A stretch of DNA of 64,000 nucleotides, taken from contig NZ_JAKXMK010000002.1 in assembly GCF_022524485.1 (NCBI RefSeq), positions 310,001 through 374,000 of the forward strand, in the 5' to 3' direction. This DNA comes from Pseudonocardia alaniniphila. Its GTDB lineage: Bacteria > Actinomycetota > Actinomycetes > Mycobacteriales > Pseudonocardiaceae. The position numbers and the translations under genes were made by a program. Shown one piece after another: positions 26,728 through 36,376 of this stretch; positions within the stretch are counted from its first letter, which is position 1, and each line of letters opens with the position of its first letter. The notes under the pieces are model-generated. The model had not been told where the DNA came from. It did no database searches and worked only from the letters and a program-made list of their open reading frames with translations.

Positions 26728-28272
26728 TCAGAGGGACCGGAGCGCCAGAAAGACGTCCACGCGGTCCGGAAGCGCACCGAGGTCGCGGCCGGTAAGCTCC
26801 TCGACCCGGCTGATCCGGTAGCGAACGGTGTTGACGTGCAGGTGCAGCCGCTCGGCGGTGCGGGTCCAGGAGCCGGAGCAGGCGAGGAACGCCTCGAGCG
26901 TGACACGCAGACCGGCACCCGTGCGGGCGTCGTGATCGAGCACCGGGCCGAGCACACGCACGGCGAAGGCGCGGCGCACGTCGTCGGGCACGGCCGCGAG
27001 CAGCGCGATGTGCGAGGCGGTCTCCGCGTCGGTGACGATCTGCAGCGCTCCTGCGCGCAGGGCCGCGACGTCGTGGGCATGGCGGGCCACGTGCAGGGCC
27101 CCGGTGAGCGCCTCGGTCCGCGAGGACCTGCTGACGCCGACCGCCAGCCGCTCTCCCGAGAGCCCTGGGACCAGCCGCTCCAGTGCCCGCCGCAGCACCG
27201 AACCGGCCCGCTCCCCGCCCGGGCCGGGACCGTTGTCGGGCAGCAGCGCGACGGCCGTACCGGCGTGCACCCCGACCATCGGCGGACCGAGGTGCGCTGC
27301 GGCATCCACGAGCACCGCGTATGCGATCTCCGCCTGCTCCGGCCGTCCCACGAATCCGGCCACCACCACGACCAGCGGTTCCGCCGGGTCGAGGCCGGCG
27401 TGGCGTAGTCGCGCCGACGTCTCCGGCACGTTCGCCGCTCCGGCCGCGATCATCGTGACCGCTTCGTCGGCGATCGCCCGGGCCACCCGCACCCCCTCGC
27501 CCCGACGGGCGCGGTCCAGGGCGGCGATCGCGGCCAGCTCGTTCACGACCTCGACCGTGTCGGCGTCCCAGCCGGCCGGATCGCCCTCCACCACCACCAA
27601 CCAGGACGACAACCGCTCCGCGGCCGGCCCCACGGGAAACACGGTGCAGCGGTCGCGGCGGAGGGTCGCGGGCAGCTGGTCCGCCCGGAGGAAGGTCGAC
27701 ACGAGGCGGTCGATGACGTCGGGACGCAGCGGTCGCGGCCCGGGGACGATCTCGCGCCCGGTCGTGCTGATCACCCGGCACACCGTTCCGGTGGCCTGCG
27801 ACACCTGTGTGGCCAGCTCGTCGAGGCCCAGCCCCTCGGCCACGGCCGAGAGGAGCCGCCGCTGGCGACCGACGGTGTGCGCCAACCGGGCTCCCCGCGC
27901 CGTGGTGAGCTCGGTGATCACCAGCTCGGTGATCGTGGCGAACGACACGTCCTCCGGCACCTCGACGAGCGGCACGTCGTGGCGCCGGCAGGCCTCGACG
28001 ACGTCGTCGGGCACACCCTGGAACACCGTGGCACCCGCGGCGAGCGCGGCGGCGCCGGAGCGGGCCAGCGTGGCGACGAAACGATCGCTGTCGGACGGCT
28101 CGCGACGCCACACCAGGCCGCTCACCACCAGCTCTCCGCCCGACAGGTAACGGCCGGGATCGATCAGGTCGGTGGTGTAGACCCAGCGCAGCGGCCGGTC
28201 CAGCGCGGCGTCGTCGCCGTGCAGCAGTCGCAGCCCGAGGCCGTGACGGGCGACGAGATCCCGCAACAGCAT
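26728..28272 (-). CDS. pucR: PucR family purine catabolism regulator
   Basis: 514 residues. The N-terminal PucR domain covers about 1-125 (LLRDLVARHGLGLRLL ... LDRPLRWVYTTDLIDPGRYLSGGELVVS). A GGDEF-like/CdaR central region follows, and the C-terminal 60 residues are the PucR helix-turn-helix (FLACSGSWTRTAERLHLHVNTVRYRI). PucR proteins activate xanthine dehydrogenase and allantoin genes in response to purine intermediates. It is divergent from the xdh operon with a 92-bp gap, exactly the expected arrangement. Confidence 0.92.
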   Translation of the reverse strand: MLLRDLVARHGLGLRLLHGDDAALDRPLRWVYTTDLIDPGRYLSGGELVVSGLVWRREPSDSDRFVATLARSGAAALAAGATVFQGVPDDVVEACRRHDVPLVEVPEDVSFATITELVITELTTARGARLAHTVGRQRRLLSAVAEGLGLDELATQVSQATGTVCRVISTTGREIVPGPRPLRPDVIDRLVSTFLRADQLPATLRRDRCTVFPVGPAAERLSSWLVVVEGDPAGWDADTVEVVNELAAIAALDRARRGEGVRVARAIADEAVTMIAAGAANVPETSARLRHAGLDPAEPLVVVVAGFVGRPEQAEIAYAVLVDAAAHLGPPMVGVHAGTAVALLPDNGPGPGGERAGSVLRRALERLVPGLSGERLAVGVSRSSRTEALTGALHVARHAHDVAALRAGALQIVTDAETASHIALLAAVPDDVRRAFAVRVLGPVLDHDARTGAGLRVTLEAFLACSGSWTRTAERLHLHVNTVRYRISRVEELTGRDLGALPDRVDVFLALRSL

Positions 28273-28280
28273 TGGAGGAA

Positions 28281-28295
28281 CCTACAACGGGTAGG
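28281..28295. promoter_or_regulatory. Inverted repeat in pucR-xdh divergent promoter region
   Basis: CCTAC (28281-28285), five-base spacer, GTAGG (28291-28295), nine bases upstream of the pucR start. A nearby direct repeat ATCGA-x6-ATCGA (28305-28321) may also matter. Either could be the PucR site; short, so weak. Confidence 0.3.
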
Positions 28296-28364
28296 CAAGC
28301 CACCATCGACTATTCATCGACGCGGTGACTTTTCGCGGAAACAACGCGGCGCTGTACTGCTGTC

Positions 28365-29240
28365 ATGGACTTCCTCGCCCCGGCGACCTGGGCCGACGCC
28401 CTCTTGGCCAAGGCGGAGCATCCGGACGCGGTGCCTCTCGCCGGTGGCACCGACGTCATGGTCGAGCTGAACTTCGACCACCGCCGACCTCCCGCCCTGC
28501 TCGATCTCACGAGGGTGCCGGATCTGCGCGAGTGGTCTCCGGATGCGGACGGGACGATCCGGCTCGGCGCCGGCGTCACCTACGCCCGCGTGATCGACGA
28601 GCTCGGCGACGTCCTCCCCGGCCTGGCGATGGCGTCCCGGACGGTCGGGTCACCCCAGATCCGCAACCGGGGCACGGTGGGTGGCAACCTCGGCGCCGCC
28701 TCCCCGGCCGGGGACAGCCACCCGCCACTGCTCGCGGCCGACGCTGTGGTCGAGGTGGCCTCGGCCGCGCGCGGCACCCGTCTCGTACCGGTGGCCGAGT
28801 TCTACACCGGGGTGAAGCGCAACGCCCTCGCCGCCGACGAGCTCATCGCGGCGGTGCTGGTCCCCTCGGCGTCCGGGCCTCAGCAGTTCTGCAAGATCGG
28901 CACCCGCAACGCCATGGTGATCGCCGTGTCCGCGTTCGGGTTCGCGCTCCACCCCGACCGCAAGGCCGTGGGCACCGGCATCGGCTCGGCGGCGCCCACC
29001 CCGCGGCGGGCAGGCGAGGCGGCGGCGTTCCTGGCGGGGGAGCTCGAGGCGGCCGGGCTGTGGGAGTCGCGCGGTGAGCTGCCCGAGAGTCTGGCCCGGG
29101 AGTTCGGCCACCGCGTGCGCGATGCGGCCGCTCCCATCGACGACGTGCGGGGCAGCGCCGCCTACCGCCTGCACTCGCTCTCGGTGATGGCGCGCCGCGC
29201 CGCCACGTGGGCGTGGGACGACTACCGGAGGGCGGCCTGA
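28365..29240 (+). CDS. xdhB: Xanthine dehydrogenase, FAD-binding subunit
   Basis: 291 residues of the CoxM/XdhB type. FAD contacts are visible in PLAGGTDVMVELN (residues 24-36) and the TVGSPQIRNRGTVGGNLGAASPAGDSHP segment (about 94-121), followed by the CO-dehydrogenase flavoprotein C-terminal domain. It passes electrons from the Fe-S clusters to NAD or another acceptor. First gene of the purine operon, divergent from pucR. No SD before the ATG; a leaderless start is possible. The next gene begins one base after its stop. Confidence 0.92.
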   Translation: MDFLAPATWADALLAKAEHPDAVPLAGGTDVMVELNFDHRRPPALLDLTRVPDLREWSPDADGTIRLGAGVTYARVIDELGDVLPGLAMASRTVGSPQIRNRGTVGGNLGAASPAGDSHPPLLAADAVVEVASAARGTRLVPVAEFYTGVKRNALAADELIAAVLVPSASGPQQFCKIGTRNAMVIAVSAFGFALHPDRKAVGTGIGSAAPTPRRAGEAAAFLAGELEAAGLWESRGELPESLAREFGHRVRDAAAPIDDVRGSAAYRLHSLSVMARRAATWAWDDYRRAA

Positions 29241-29241
29241 G

Positions 29242-29715
29242 ATGCGCATCGAGCTGACCGTGAACGGCGCGACCCACGAGGTCGACGACGTGTGGGAGGG
29301 CGAGAGCCTGCTCTACGCGCTGCGCGAACGGATGGGGCTCCCCGGCTCGAAGAACGCGTGTGAGCAGGGTGAATGCGGCTCGTGCACCGTGTACCTCGAC
29401 GGGCTGCCGGTGTGCTCCTGCCTCGTCGCGGCCGGCCAGGCGGTGGGGCGCGAGGTGACCACCGTCGAGGGCCTGTCCGCGCAGGGGGAGCTGCATCGCG
29501 TGCAGCAGGCCTTCGTCCAGGCCGGAGCCGTGCAGTGCGGCTTCTGCACGCCCGGGCTGATCGTCACCACCCACGACCTGCTGGAGCGCAACCCGCAGCC
29601 GTCCGACCCGGAGATCCGCGAGGCGCTCGCCGGGAACCTCTGCCGCTGCACCGGCTACGAGAAGATCATGGACGCCGTGCGGCTCGCCGCCCGTACCGAG
29701 GAGCGGTCGCGATGA
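29242..29715 (+). CDS. xdhC: Xanthine dehydrogenase, 2Fe-2S subunit
   Basis: 157 residues. Both iron-sulfur clusters are complete: the plant-type N-terminal cluster with Cys40, Cys45, Cys48 and Cys60, and the C-terminal helical cluster with Cys99-x-x-Cys102 and Cys134-x-Cys136 (GNLCRCTGYE). It carries electrons from the molybdenum centre to the FAD subunit. Overlaps the following deaminase gene by ATGA. Confidence 0.95.
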   Translation: MRIELTVNGATHEVDDVWEGESLLYALRERMGLPGSKNACEQGECGSCTVYLDGLPVCSCLVAAGQAVGREVTTVEGLSAQGELHRVQQAFVQAGAVQCGFCTPGLIVTTHDLLERNPQPSDPEIREALAGNLCRCTGYEKIMDAVRLAARTEERSR

Positions 29716-31100
29716 CGATCACGGGGACGATCACGGGGACGACCACGGGGACGACCACGGTGATCGAGGGCGCCCACGTCGTCACGGTCTCCGGCGCCGA
29801 ACACGCGGGCGGCCACGTCGTCGTCGAGGGCAACCGGATCACGGCGGTCGGTGCCGGGCCCGCGCCCCGCGCCGAGGGCGCCAGGGTCGTCGACGGCCGG
29901 GGCTGCCTGCTCACGCCCGGCTTCGTCAACACCCACAACCACCTCTACCAGTGGGTCACCCGCGGCCTGGCCGTCGACGCGACACTGTTCGAGTGGCTCA
30001 CCACGCTCTACCCCGTGTGGGCGGGCATCGACGAGCATGCCGTGCACGTCTCCGCGAGCGCGGCGCTGGCGCAGCTCGCGCTCACCGGCTGCACCACCAG
30101 CACCGACCACCACTACGTGTTCCCGCGCGAAGGCGGCGACGTCCTCGCCGCGGAGATCCGGGCCGCGCAGGACGTCGGGCTGCGGTTCCACCCGTGCCGC
30201 GGTTCGATGGACCTCGGCCGCAGCGACGGCGGCCTACCACCCGATGACGTCGTCGAGGACCGCGACACCGTGCTCGCCGCCTCCGAGGCCGCCATCGACC
30301 GTTGGCACGACCCGTCGCCGGGATCGATGGTGCGGGTCGCACTCGCACCGTGCTCGCCGTTCAGCGTCACGGGCGAGCTGATGCGCGAGTCGGCTGAGCT
30401 GGCGCGGCGGCGCGGCGTGCTGCTGCACACCCATCTGGCCGAGACCGTGGACGAGGTGGACTTCTGCCGCGAGCGGTTCGGCTGCTCGCCGCTGGAGTAC
30501 GTCGAGCAGCTCGGGTGGATCGGTGAGGACGTGTGGTTCGCCCACACCGTGCACCTCGACGACGACGGCGTGAAGAAGATCGGTGCGACGGCCACCGGCG
30601 TGGCGCACTGCCCGTCGTCGAACGCGCGGCTCGGGGCGGGGATCGCCCCCGTCCGCAGCCTGCGCGAAGCCGGCGCCCGTGTCGCACTCGGTGTCGACGG
30701 TGCGGCCAGCAACGAGGCGGGGAGCCTGCTGGAGGAGGTGCGGCACGCGCTGCTGTTCGCCCGCGCCGTGGGTGGCCCGCAGGCGCTCGGTGTCCGCGAG
30801 GCCCTGGAGCTGGCCACCCTCGGCGGTGCGGCCGTGGTCGGGCGGAGCGAGGAGATCGGCTCTCTGGACGTCGGGAAGCTCGCCGACCTCGCACTGTGGC
30901 GCATCGACGGCCTCGCCCAGGCCGATGTCAACGACCCGGTCGCCGCGCTCGTGCTGGGGACGCCACCGCCGCTGGAACTGCTGCTCGTGAACGGGCGCCC
31001 GGTCGTCGAACGCGACCGCGTCCGCACTGTCGACGTGGACGCACTGGCGCGCGAGTGCGTGGCCGTCCATCGCACTCTCCTGGAGAGGGCCGGCCGATGA
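29712..31100 (+). CDS. 8-oxoguanine/guanine-type deaminase (amidohydrolase)
   Basis: 462 residues, metal-dependent amidohydrolase of the ATZ/TRZ-like group. Metal ligands are seen at His75-x-His77 (FVNTHNHLYQWVTRGL), HTHLAET, then HxxxxD-type residues in GVDGAASNE. The HNHLYQ-xx-TR signature with FEWLTTLYPVWAGID matches 8-oxoguanine deaminases, which make urate directly from 8-oxoguanine; guanine deaminase is the alternative. It sits between Fe-S and Mo subunits of xanthine dehydrogenase, coupled by ATGA overlaps on both sides. The first 16 residues are a Thr/Gly repeat encoded by a 12-bp tandem repeat, outside the conserved fold. Confidence 0.88.
   Translation: MTITGTITGTTTGTTTVIEGAHVVTVSGAEHAGGHVVVEGNRITAVGAGPAPRAEGARVVDGRGCLLTPGFVNTHNHLYQWVTRGLAVDATLFEWLTTLYPVWAGIDEHAVHVSASAALAQLALTGCTTSTDHHYVFPREGGDVLAAEIRAAQDVGLRFHPCRGSMDLGRSDGGLPPDDVVEDRDTVLAASEAAIDRWHDPSPGSMVRVALAPCSPFSVTGELMRESAELARRRGVLLHTHLAETVDEVDFCRERFGCSPLEYVEQLGWIGEDVWFAHTVHLDDDGVKKIGATATGVAHCPSSNARLGAGIAPVRSLREAGARVALGVDGAASNEAGSLLEEVRHALLFARAVGGPQALGVREALELATLGGAAVVGRSEEIGSLDVGKLADLALWRIDGLAQADVNDPVAALVLGTPPPLELLLVNGRPVVERDRVRTVDVDALARECVAVHRTLLERAGR
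29715..29760. repeat. 12-bp tandem repeat at the deaminase N-terminus
   Basis: Nearly four copies of ACGATCACGGGG / ACGACCACGGGG, immediately after the deaminase start codon, encoding repeated Thr-Ile/Thr-Thr-Gly. The unit length keeps frame, so copy-number changes would only vary a short disordered leader. Confidence 0.85.
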
Positions 31101-33415
31101 CCACGACCACGACCACTACGACGACGACCGCTACGACCGTCCCGGGTCGTATCGGTGACAGCCCGCTGCGCCCGGACGCGGCACTGAAGGTCACGGGCGA
31201 GTTCGCCTACGCGAGCGACCTGTGGCACGACGACATGGTCTGGGGGGTGACGCTGCGCAGCCCGCACCCGCACGCCCGCATCGCCCGGATCGACATCGGA
31301 GAGGCGCTCGCGGTGCCCGGCGTGACCGCGGTGCTCACGGCCGACGACGTGCCGGGCAGCAACGCGGTCGGCCTCGAACATCTCGACACACCCGCCCTGG
31401 CCACCGGGGTGGTCCGCTACGAAGGCGAGCCGGTGGCGCTCGTCGCGGCCGACCATCCCGAGACCGCGCGGCGGGCGGCCAAGAAGATCGTCGTCGACTA
31501 CGAGGTGCTGCCGGCGCTCACCGACGCGCGCCGCGCGCTCGACGCCGACGCTCCTCTCGTGCACGAGAGCAGGCGCGACGAGGGCGGCAACCTGGTGCGC
31601 CGGGCGCAGATGCGCCGTGGCGACCCGGCCCCGACGGCGCCGGTGGTGGTGGCGCTCGACTTCGAGGTCGGCATGCAGGACCAGGCCTTCCTCGGTCCCG
31701 AGTCCGGGCTCGCCGTCCCGGACGACGAGGGTGGTGTCGACCTCTACGTCGCCACCCAGTGGCTGCACGTCGACCAGAAGCAGGTCTGCCGTGTGCTCGG
31801 GCTGCCGCCGGAGAAGGCGCGCCTGCACCTGGCCGGGGTCGGTGGCGCCTTCGGCGGGCGCGAGGACCTCTCGATGCACGTCCACGCCTGCCTGCTCGCC
31901 CTGCACACCGGCAAGCCGGTGAAGATGAGCTACTCCCGCGAGGAGTCGTTCTTCGGGCACGTGCACCGGCACCCGGCGTGGATGCGCTACGAGTTCGGTG
32001 CCGAGCCGGACGGGAGCCTCCTCTACGCGAAGGCCGACATCCTCTTCGACGGCGGCGCCTACGCCTCCTCCACCAGCGCGGTGGTCGGCAACGGCGCCTC
32101 GATGGGGCTGGGTCCGTACCGGATCCCGAGCATCAGCGTCGACTGCACCGGGGTCTACACCAACAACCCGCCCTGCGGCGCGATGCGCGGTTTCGGGTGC
32201 GTCCAGGCGGCGTTCGCGCACGAGGCCCTGATGGACTCACTCGCCGACGCCGTGGGCGTCGACCGGGTGGAGATCCGCGCCCGCAACGGCATGCGGGAAG
32301 GCGACCGGAACATCACCGGGCAGCTGATCGACTCGGCGGCGCCCGTCGAGGAGCTCATCCGCATCGTCGCCGGCATGCCGCTGCCCGCCGAGCACCCCGA
32401 CGGCGAGTTCGACATCAGGAACCTGCCCGGGGGCGTCTCGAACACCACCCACGGCGAGGGTGTGGTGCGCGGGATCGGCTACGCCGTCACCTACAAGAAC
32501 GTCGGGTTCTCCGAGGGCTTCGACGACTACGCGACGGCCCGGGTGCGGCTGCAGATCACCGGCGGCGAGCCCGTGGCGACGGTGCACACCGCCGCGGCCG
32601 AGGTGGGGCAGGGCCTGATCACCATCGAGCAGCAGATCTGCCGCACGGAGCTGGGAGTCGACCGGGTGGTGCTGCACCCCGCCGACACGTCGGTGGGCTC
32701 CGCCGGGTCCACGTCGGCGTCCCGGCAGACCTACATGACCGGCGGGGCGGTCAAGGCCGCGTGCGAGGCCGTCCGCGCGGCCGTGCTGCACCGGGCCGCG
32801 GCCCTGCTCGGGCGCTCCCCGGTGGAGCTGCGGCTGGACGGCGACAAGATCGTCGACACGACCGGCGAGGTGGGTGCCGCCCTGGCTGAGGTCCTCGGTG
32901 ACGACGTCGTGGAGGAGACCGTCGAGTTCCGGCACCGGCCCACGGTGCCCTTCGATCCGGAGACCGGTGCGGGCAACGCCCACGTGCAGTACGCCTTCTC
33001 GGCTCACCGCGCGGTCGTCGAAGTCGATGTGGAGCTGGGCCTGGTGAAGGTCGTCGCGCTGGACACCGCGCAGGACGTCGGCAAGGCGATCAACCCGGAC
33101 GCCGTGGTCGGCCAGATCCAGGGCGGTAGCGCGCAGGGGATGGGGCTCGCTCTGATGGAGGAGGTGGTCGTCACCGACGGGAAGGTGCGCAACCCGTCGT
33201 TCACCGACTACCTCATCCCGACGATCCTCGACATGCCGCCGATGCGTATCGAGGTCCTGGAGTACGCCGACCCGCACGCGCCCTACGGTGTGCGTGGCGT
33301 CGGTGAGGCCCCGACGATCTCCAGCGGTCCGGCCGTCGCGGCCGCGATCAGAGCGGCGACGGGGAAGGCTCTGCTGCGCGTTCCCGTGCGGCCCGAGCAC
33401 ATCACCGGCACCTGA
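31097..33415 (+). CDS. xdhA: Xanthine dehydrogenase, molybdopterin-binding subunit
   Basis: 772 residues; hydroxylates hypoxanthine and xanthine to urate. Molybdopterin contacts and channel motifs are present ([38 protein letters not shown]) and the catalytic base Glu737 is in VRGVGEAPT. The N-terminus reads Met followed by ten Thr, Ala, Thr, Thr from an ACGACC-type repeat, absent from ordinary homologues, then the normal fold starts at [17 protein letters not shown]. Overlaps the deaminase stop by ATGA, which fixes the start. Confidence 0.95.
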   Translation: MTTTTTTTTTTATTVPGRIGDSPLRPDAALKVTGEFAYASDLWHDDMVWGVTLRSPHPHARIARIDIGEALAVPGVTAVLTADDVPGSNAVGLEHLDTPALATGVVRYEGEPVALVAADHPETARRAAKKIVVDYEVLPALTDARRALDADAPLVHESRRDEGGNLVRRAQMRRGDPAPTAPVVVALDFEVGMQDQAFLGPESGLAVPDDEGGVDLYVATQWLHVDQKQVCRVLGLPPEKARLHLAGVGGAFGGREDLSMHVHACLLALHTGKPVKMSYSREESFFGHVHRHPAWMRYEFGAEPDGSLLYAKADILFDGGAYASSTSAVVGNGASMGLGPYRIPSISVDCTGVYTNNPPCGAMRGFGCVQAAFAHEALMDSLADAVGVDRVEIRARNGMREGDRNITGQLIDSAAPVEELIRIVAGMPLPAEHPDGEFDIRNLPGGVSNTTHGEGVVRGIGYAVTYKNVGFSEGFDDYATARVRLQITGGEPVATVHTAAAEVGQGLITIEQQICRTELGVDRVVLHPADTSVGSAGSTSASRQTYMTGGAVKAACEAVRAAVLHRAAALLGRSPVELRLDGDKIVDTTGEVGAALAEVLGDDVVEETVEFRHRPTVPFDPETGAGNAHVQYAFSAHRAVVEVDVELGLVKVVALDTAQDVGKAINPDAVVGQIQGGSAQGMGLALMEEVVVTDGKVRNPSFTDYLIPTILDMPPMRIEVLEYADPHAPYGVRGVGEAPTISSGPAVAAAIRAATGKALLRVPVRPEHITGT
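31100..31139. repeat. Thr-codon (ACN) simple repeat at the XdhA N-terminus
   Basis: Runs of ACC/ACG/ACT codons (unit ACCACG) directly after the ATG of the Mo subunit encode a poly-Thr leader. In frame; a second example of the low-complexity N-termini in this operon. Confidence 0.8.
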
Positions 33416-33438
33416 CGAGCACGACGAAGGAGCGCAGG

Positions 33439-33816
33439 ATGCCCTTGATGTTCCTCAACGGCACCGCCATGTCCGGCGGCGCCGACCACCATCTCGTCGG
33501 CGACGCGCCGCTGGTCACCCGCACCACCACAGCTCCGCGGTACCGCTTCCACGCCGTCGGCGGGCGCTATCCGGCGCTCGAGGACGTCGGGCACGGGGGA
33601 GCGGCGGTGCACGGCGAGGTCTACGACATGTCCTACGAGCAGCTGCGCGAGGTGCTGCTGCCCGGGGAGCCCGACGGGCTGGAGCTCGGCGTGATCGAAC
33701 TGGCCGACGGCACCGGTTCGCTGGCGATGATCCTGCGCCGCGAATACGCGCAGCTGCCGCCGTTGACGGACATCTCCGCGCAGGCGAGCTGGCGGGCCTA
33801 CCAGGAGCGCGTGTGA
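33439..33816 (+). CDS. GGCT-like protein related to the allophanate hydrolase C-terminal domain
   Basis: 125 residues with an excellent SD (AAGGAG, six bases). The opening [19 protein letters not shown] and the motif [39 protein letters not shown] match the stand-alone relatives of the AtzF/DUR1,2 C-terminal domain, a gamma-glutamylcyclotransferase-like fold. In allophanate hydrolase that domain acts on the intermediate after amide cleavage. Here it lies between xdhA and allB and overlaps allB by GTGA, so a role in ureide or urea-derived intermediates is likely, but the reaction is unknown. Confidence 0.75.
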   Translation: MPLMFLNGTAMSGGADHHLVGDAPLVTRTTTAPRYRFHAVGGRYPALEDVGHGGAAVHGEVYDMSYEQLREVLLPGEPDGLELGVIELADGTGSLAMILRREYAQLPPLTDISAQASWRAYQERV

Positions 33817-35135
33817 TCGTTCTGCGCGCACAGCGCGCCGTCGTCGACGGTGCCGAACGTCCCGCCGCGGTGCTCGTGGACGGCGAGCGGATCGAGGCCG
33901 TGCTGCCGTACGACACGCCGATCGACGGCCGGTCCGATGTCGGCGAGGTGGTGCTCGCCGACGACGAGGTGCTCCTGCCCGGGCTCGTCGACACGCACGT
34001 GCACGTCAACGAGCCCGGCCGCACCGAGTGGGAGGGCTTCGCCTCGGCCACCCGCGCCGCGGCGGCCGGCGGCGTCACGACGATCGTGGACATGCCGCTC
34101 AACGCGCTGCCGCCCACCGTCGACGTGGCCGCCCTGGAGGTCAAGCGCAAGGCGGCCGCCGGGCAGTGCACCGTCGACGTCGGGTTCTGGGGCGGTGCCG
34201 TTCCGGGGAATGCCGGGGAGCTGCGTGCCCTGCACGACGCGGGCGTGTTCGGCGTCAAGTGTTTCCTGCTCGACAGCGGGGTCGCGGAGTTCCCGCCGCT
34301 GGTGGGGGAGGACCTCGCGGCGGCTCTGCATGCGGTCGCCGCGTTCGACGGGCTGATGATCGTGCACGCCGAGGACGGCACGCTCGTCCGGGAGGCGAGC
34401 GGACGGCGATACCTCGACTTCGTGGCGTCCCGGCCGCGCGCCGCCGAGGACAGCGCCATCGCCGCGCTGCTGGCGCTGGCCCGCGAGACCGGCGCCCGGG
34501 TGCACGTGGTGCACCTGTCCTCGGCCGATGCGCTGCCGCAGCTCGCCGCCGCCCGCGCCGACGGCGTCCGCGTCACCGTGGAGACCTGCCCGCACTACCT
34601 CGCGCTCACTGCCGAGGAGGTGCCCGACGGCGACACCCGCTTCAAGTGCTGCCCGCCGGTGCGGGAGGCCGACAACCGCGACGCGCTGTGGCGCGGCCTG
34701 GCCGATGGGGTCATCGACATGGTCGTGAGCGACCATTCGCCCTGCACCGCCGACCTGAAGCAGCTGGATCGGGGCGACTTCGGCGCTGCGTGGGGCGGGA
34801 TCGCGTCGCTGCAGCTCGGGCTCCCGGTGGTGTGGGCGCAGGCGCGCGAGCGGGGGCACTGCCTCGCGGACGTCGTCCGGTGGATGGCGGAACGGCCGGC
34901 GGCGCTGGTCGGGCTCGAACGCAAGGGCCGGATCGCGGCGGGCGCCGACGCGGACCTGACGATCGTCGCGCCCGACGCGACGTTCACGGTGGGGAAGCTG
35001 CACCACCGCAACCCGATCACCCCGTACGCCGGGCGGGAGTTGCACGGCGTGGTGCGCAGCACGTGGCTACGCGGCGAGCAGGTGGACGTCGGCGGCGTGC
35101 CGCGTGGGCGCCTGCTGTCGCGGGAGGGCGAGTGA
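33813..35135 (+). CDS. allB: Allantoinase
   Basis: 440 residues; opens the allantoin ring to allantoate. Binuclear metal site: His62-x-His64 ([18 protein letters not shown]), carboxylated Lys149 ([11 protein letters not shown]), further His in VHAEDG and VHVVHLSS, and the Asp of SDHSPC. GTG start at 33813 overlaps the upstream stop (GTGA) and has GGAG five bases upstream. Positioned between xdh and allantoicase genes as expected for the pathway. Confidence 0.95.
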   Translation: MIVLRAQRAVVDGAERPAAVLVDGERIEAVLPYDTPIDGRSDVGEVVLADDEVLLPGLVDTHVHVNEPGRTEWEGFASATRAAAAGGVTTIVDMPLNALPPTVDVAALEVKRKAAAGQCTVDVGFWGGAVPGNAGELRALHDAGVFGVKCFLLDSGVAEFPPLVGEDLAAALHAVAAFDGLMIVHAEDGTLVREASGRRYLDFVASRPRAAEDSAIAALLALARETGARVHVVHLSSADALPQLAAARADGVRVTVETCPHYLALTAEEVPDGDTRFKCCPPVREADNRDALWRGLADGVIDMVVSDHSPCTADLKQLDRGDFGAAWGGIASLQLGLPVVWAQARERGHCLADVVRWMAERPAALVGLERKGRIAAGADADLTIVAPDATFTVGKLHHRNPITPYAGRELHGVVRSTWLRGEQVDVGGVPRGRLLSREGE

Positions 35136-35188
35136 ATCGATGACACAGTGCTGCGGAACTCATGGGCCGAACGCGGTGAGGACGAGCG

Positions 35189-36217
35189 ATGACTGATTTC
35201 CGGCAGCTGCCCGACCTCGCTCTGCGGACGCTCGGCGGCGGCGTCGTCTGGGCCAACGACGAGGCCTTCGCCGCTCGCGAGAACCTGATCACACCGGGAC
35301 CGGCGACATACGAGCCCGCCACGTTCGGGCACAAGGGCCAGGTCTATGACGGCTGGGAGACCCGCCGTCGCCGCGAGCCGGGCCACGACGAGGCGATCGT
35401 CCGGCTCGGCGCCCCGGGGATCGTCCGCGGTGTCGTGGTCGACACCGCGTGGTTCACCGGCAACTACCCGCCGGAGGTGGCGGTCGACGGGCTCGCCGCC
35501 ACGGGGCACCCGACGGTCGACGGCCTGCTGGCCGACCCGGGCTGGGAGCCGCTGCTGCCCCGCTCGGCCGTCAAGGGCGACACCGAGAACGTGTTCGCGG
35601 TGACAAGCGATCGGCGCGTCACGCACGTGCGCCTGCGGATCTTCCCGGACGGCGGGGTGGCGCGGCTGCGGGTGCACGGCGAGGCGCTGCCCGACCCACG
35701 GCTGCTCGATGCGCTCGGCACCGTCGACCTGGCCGCGATCGAGAACGGCGGCCGGGTGGTGGGCTGCTCGAACCTCTTCTACAGCTCTCCGAACAACCTG
35801 CTCGTCCCCGGCCCGCCCCGCTCCATGGGCGAGGGCTGGGAGACCTCCCGCCGCCGCGACGACGGCAACGACTGGGTGGAGGTGGCCCTCGCGGGCGAGT
35901 CGGTGATCGCGGTGGCGGAGATCGACACGAGCTACTTCCTGCACAACGCGCCAGGCTGGGCCACGTTGCGCGGCCGGCGGGGAGACGGCGAGTGGTTCGA
36001 CCTCGTGCCACGCACGGCGCTGCAGCCCGACACCCGCCACCGCTTCGTGCTCGGGCCGCCGCCGGAAGAGTCCGGGCAGCCCCGGCCCGTCACGCACGTC
36101 CGGCTCGACATCTTCCCCGACGGCGGCGCCGCCCGGCTGCGCATGCACGGGCGGCTGACCACGCAGGGCCAGGAGGCCCTCGACCACCGCTGGCAGGCCG
36201 CGACCCCCCAGGCGTGA
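35189..36217 (+). CDS. alc: Allantoicase
   Basis: 342 residues; cleaves allantoate to ureidoglycolate and urea. The protein is a tandem of two jelly-roll repeats, each with the motif DGWETRRRR / EGWETSRRR and ending in THVRLRIFPDGGVARLRVHGE / THVRLDIFPDGGAARLRMHGR; the internal duplication is diagnostic. Choice of allantoicase rather than allantoate amidohydrolase means urea, not ammonia, is released. Follows allB after 53 bases. Confidence 0.95.
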   Translation: MTDFRQLPDLALRTLGGGVVWANDEAFAARENLITPGPATYEPATFGHKGQVYDGWETRRRREPGHDEAIVRLGAPGIVRGVVVDTAWFTGNYPPEVAVDGLAATGHPTVDGLLADPGWEPLLPRSAVKGDTENVFAVTSDRRVTHVRLRIFPDGGVARLRVHGEALPDPRLLDALGTVDLAAIENGGRVVGCSNLFYSSPNNLLVPGPPRSMGEGWETSRRRDDGNDWVEVALAGESVIAVAEIDTSYFLHNAPGWATLRGRRGDGEWFDLVPRTALQPDTRHRFVLGPPPEESGQPRPVTHVRLDIFPDGGAARLRMHGRLTTQGQEALDHRWQAATPQA

Positions 36218-36242
36218 TCCACACCCGAGGCGGCCCCACCGC

Positions 36243-36265
36243 CGGACGCGCTGCGCGTTCGTCCG
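36243..36265. terminator. Bulged hairpin after allantoicase gene
   Basis: CGGACG-CGC, loop TGC, GCG, two-base bulge, CGTCCG: a nine-pair stem 25 bases after the alc stop. It may end or attenuate transcription before hyi, which begins 110 bases further on. Confidence 0.4.
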
Positions 36266-36376
36266 ATTGGTCCGGCTGGAGGGGGCTCTCGTTCGGCGAG
36301 CGTGGCGGGGTGGCGTTTCTGACTTCCTTCGGCGCCGGCTCGCGGTGTGACCCCGTGCACCGCAAGGATCAGCCCC

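Noticed and set aside
30113..32221. Minus-strand open frame of 702 codons across the deaminase and XdhA genes
   Set aside because: Antisense shadow; the plus strand has catalytic motifs and stop-start coupling.
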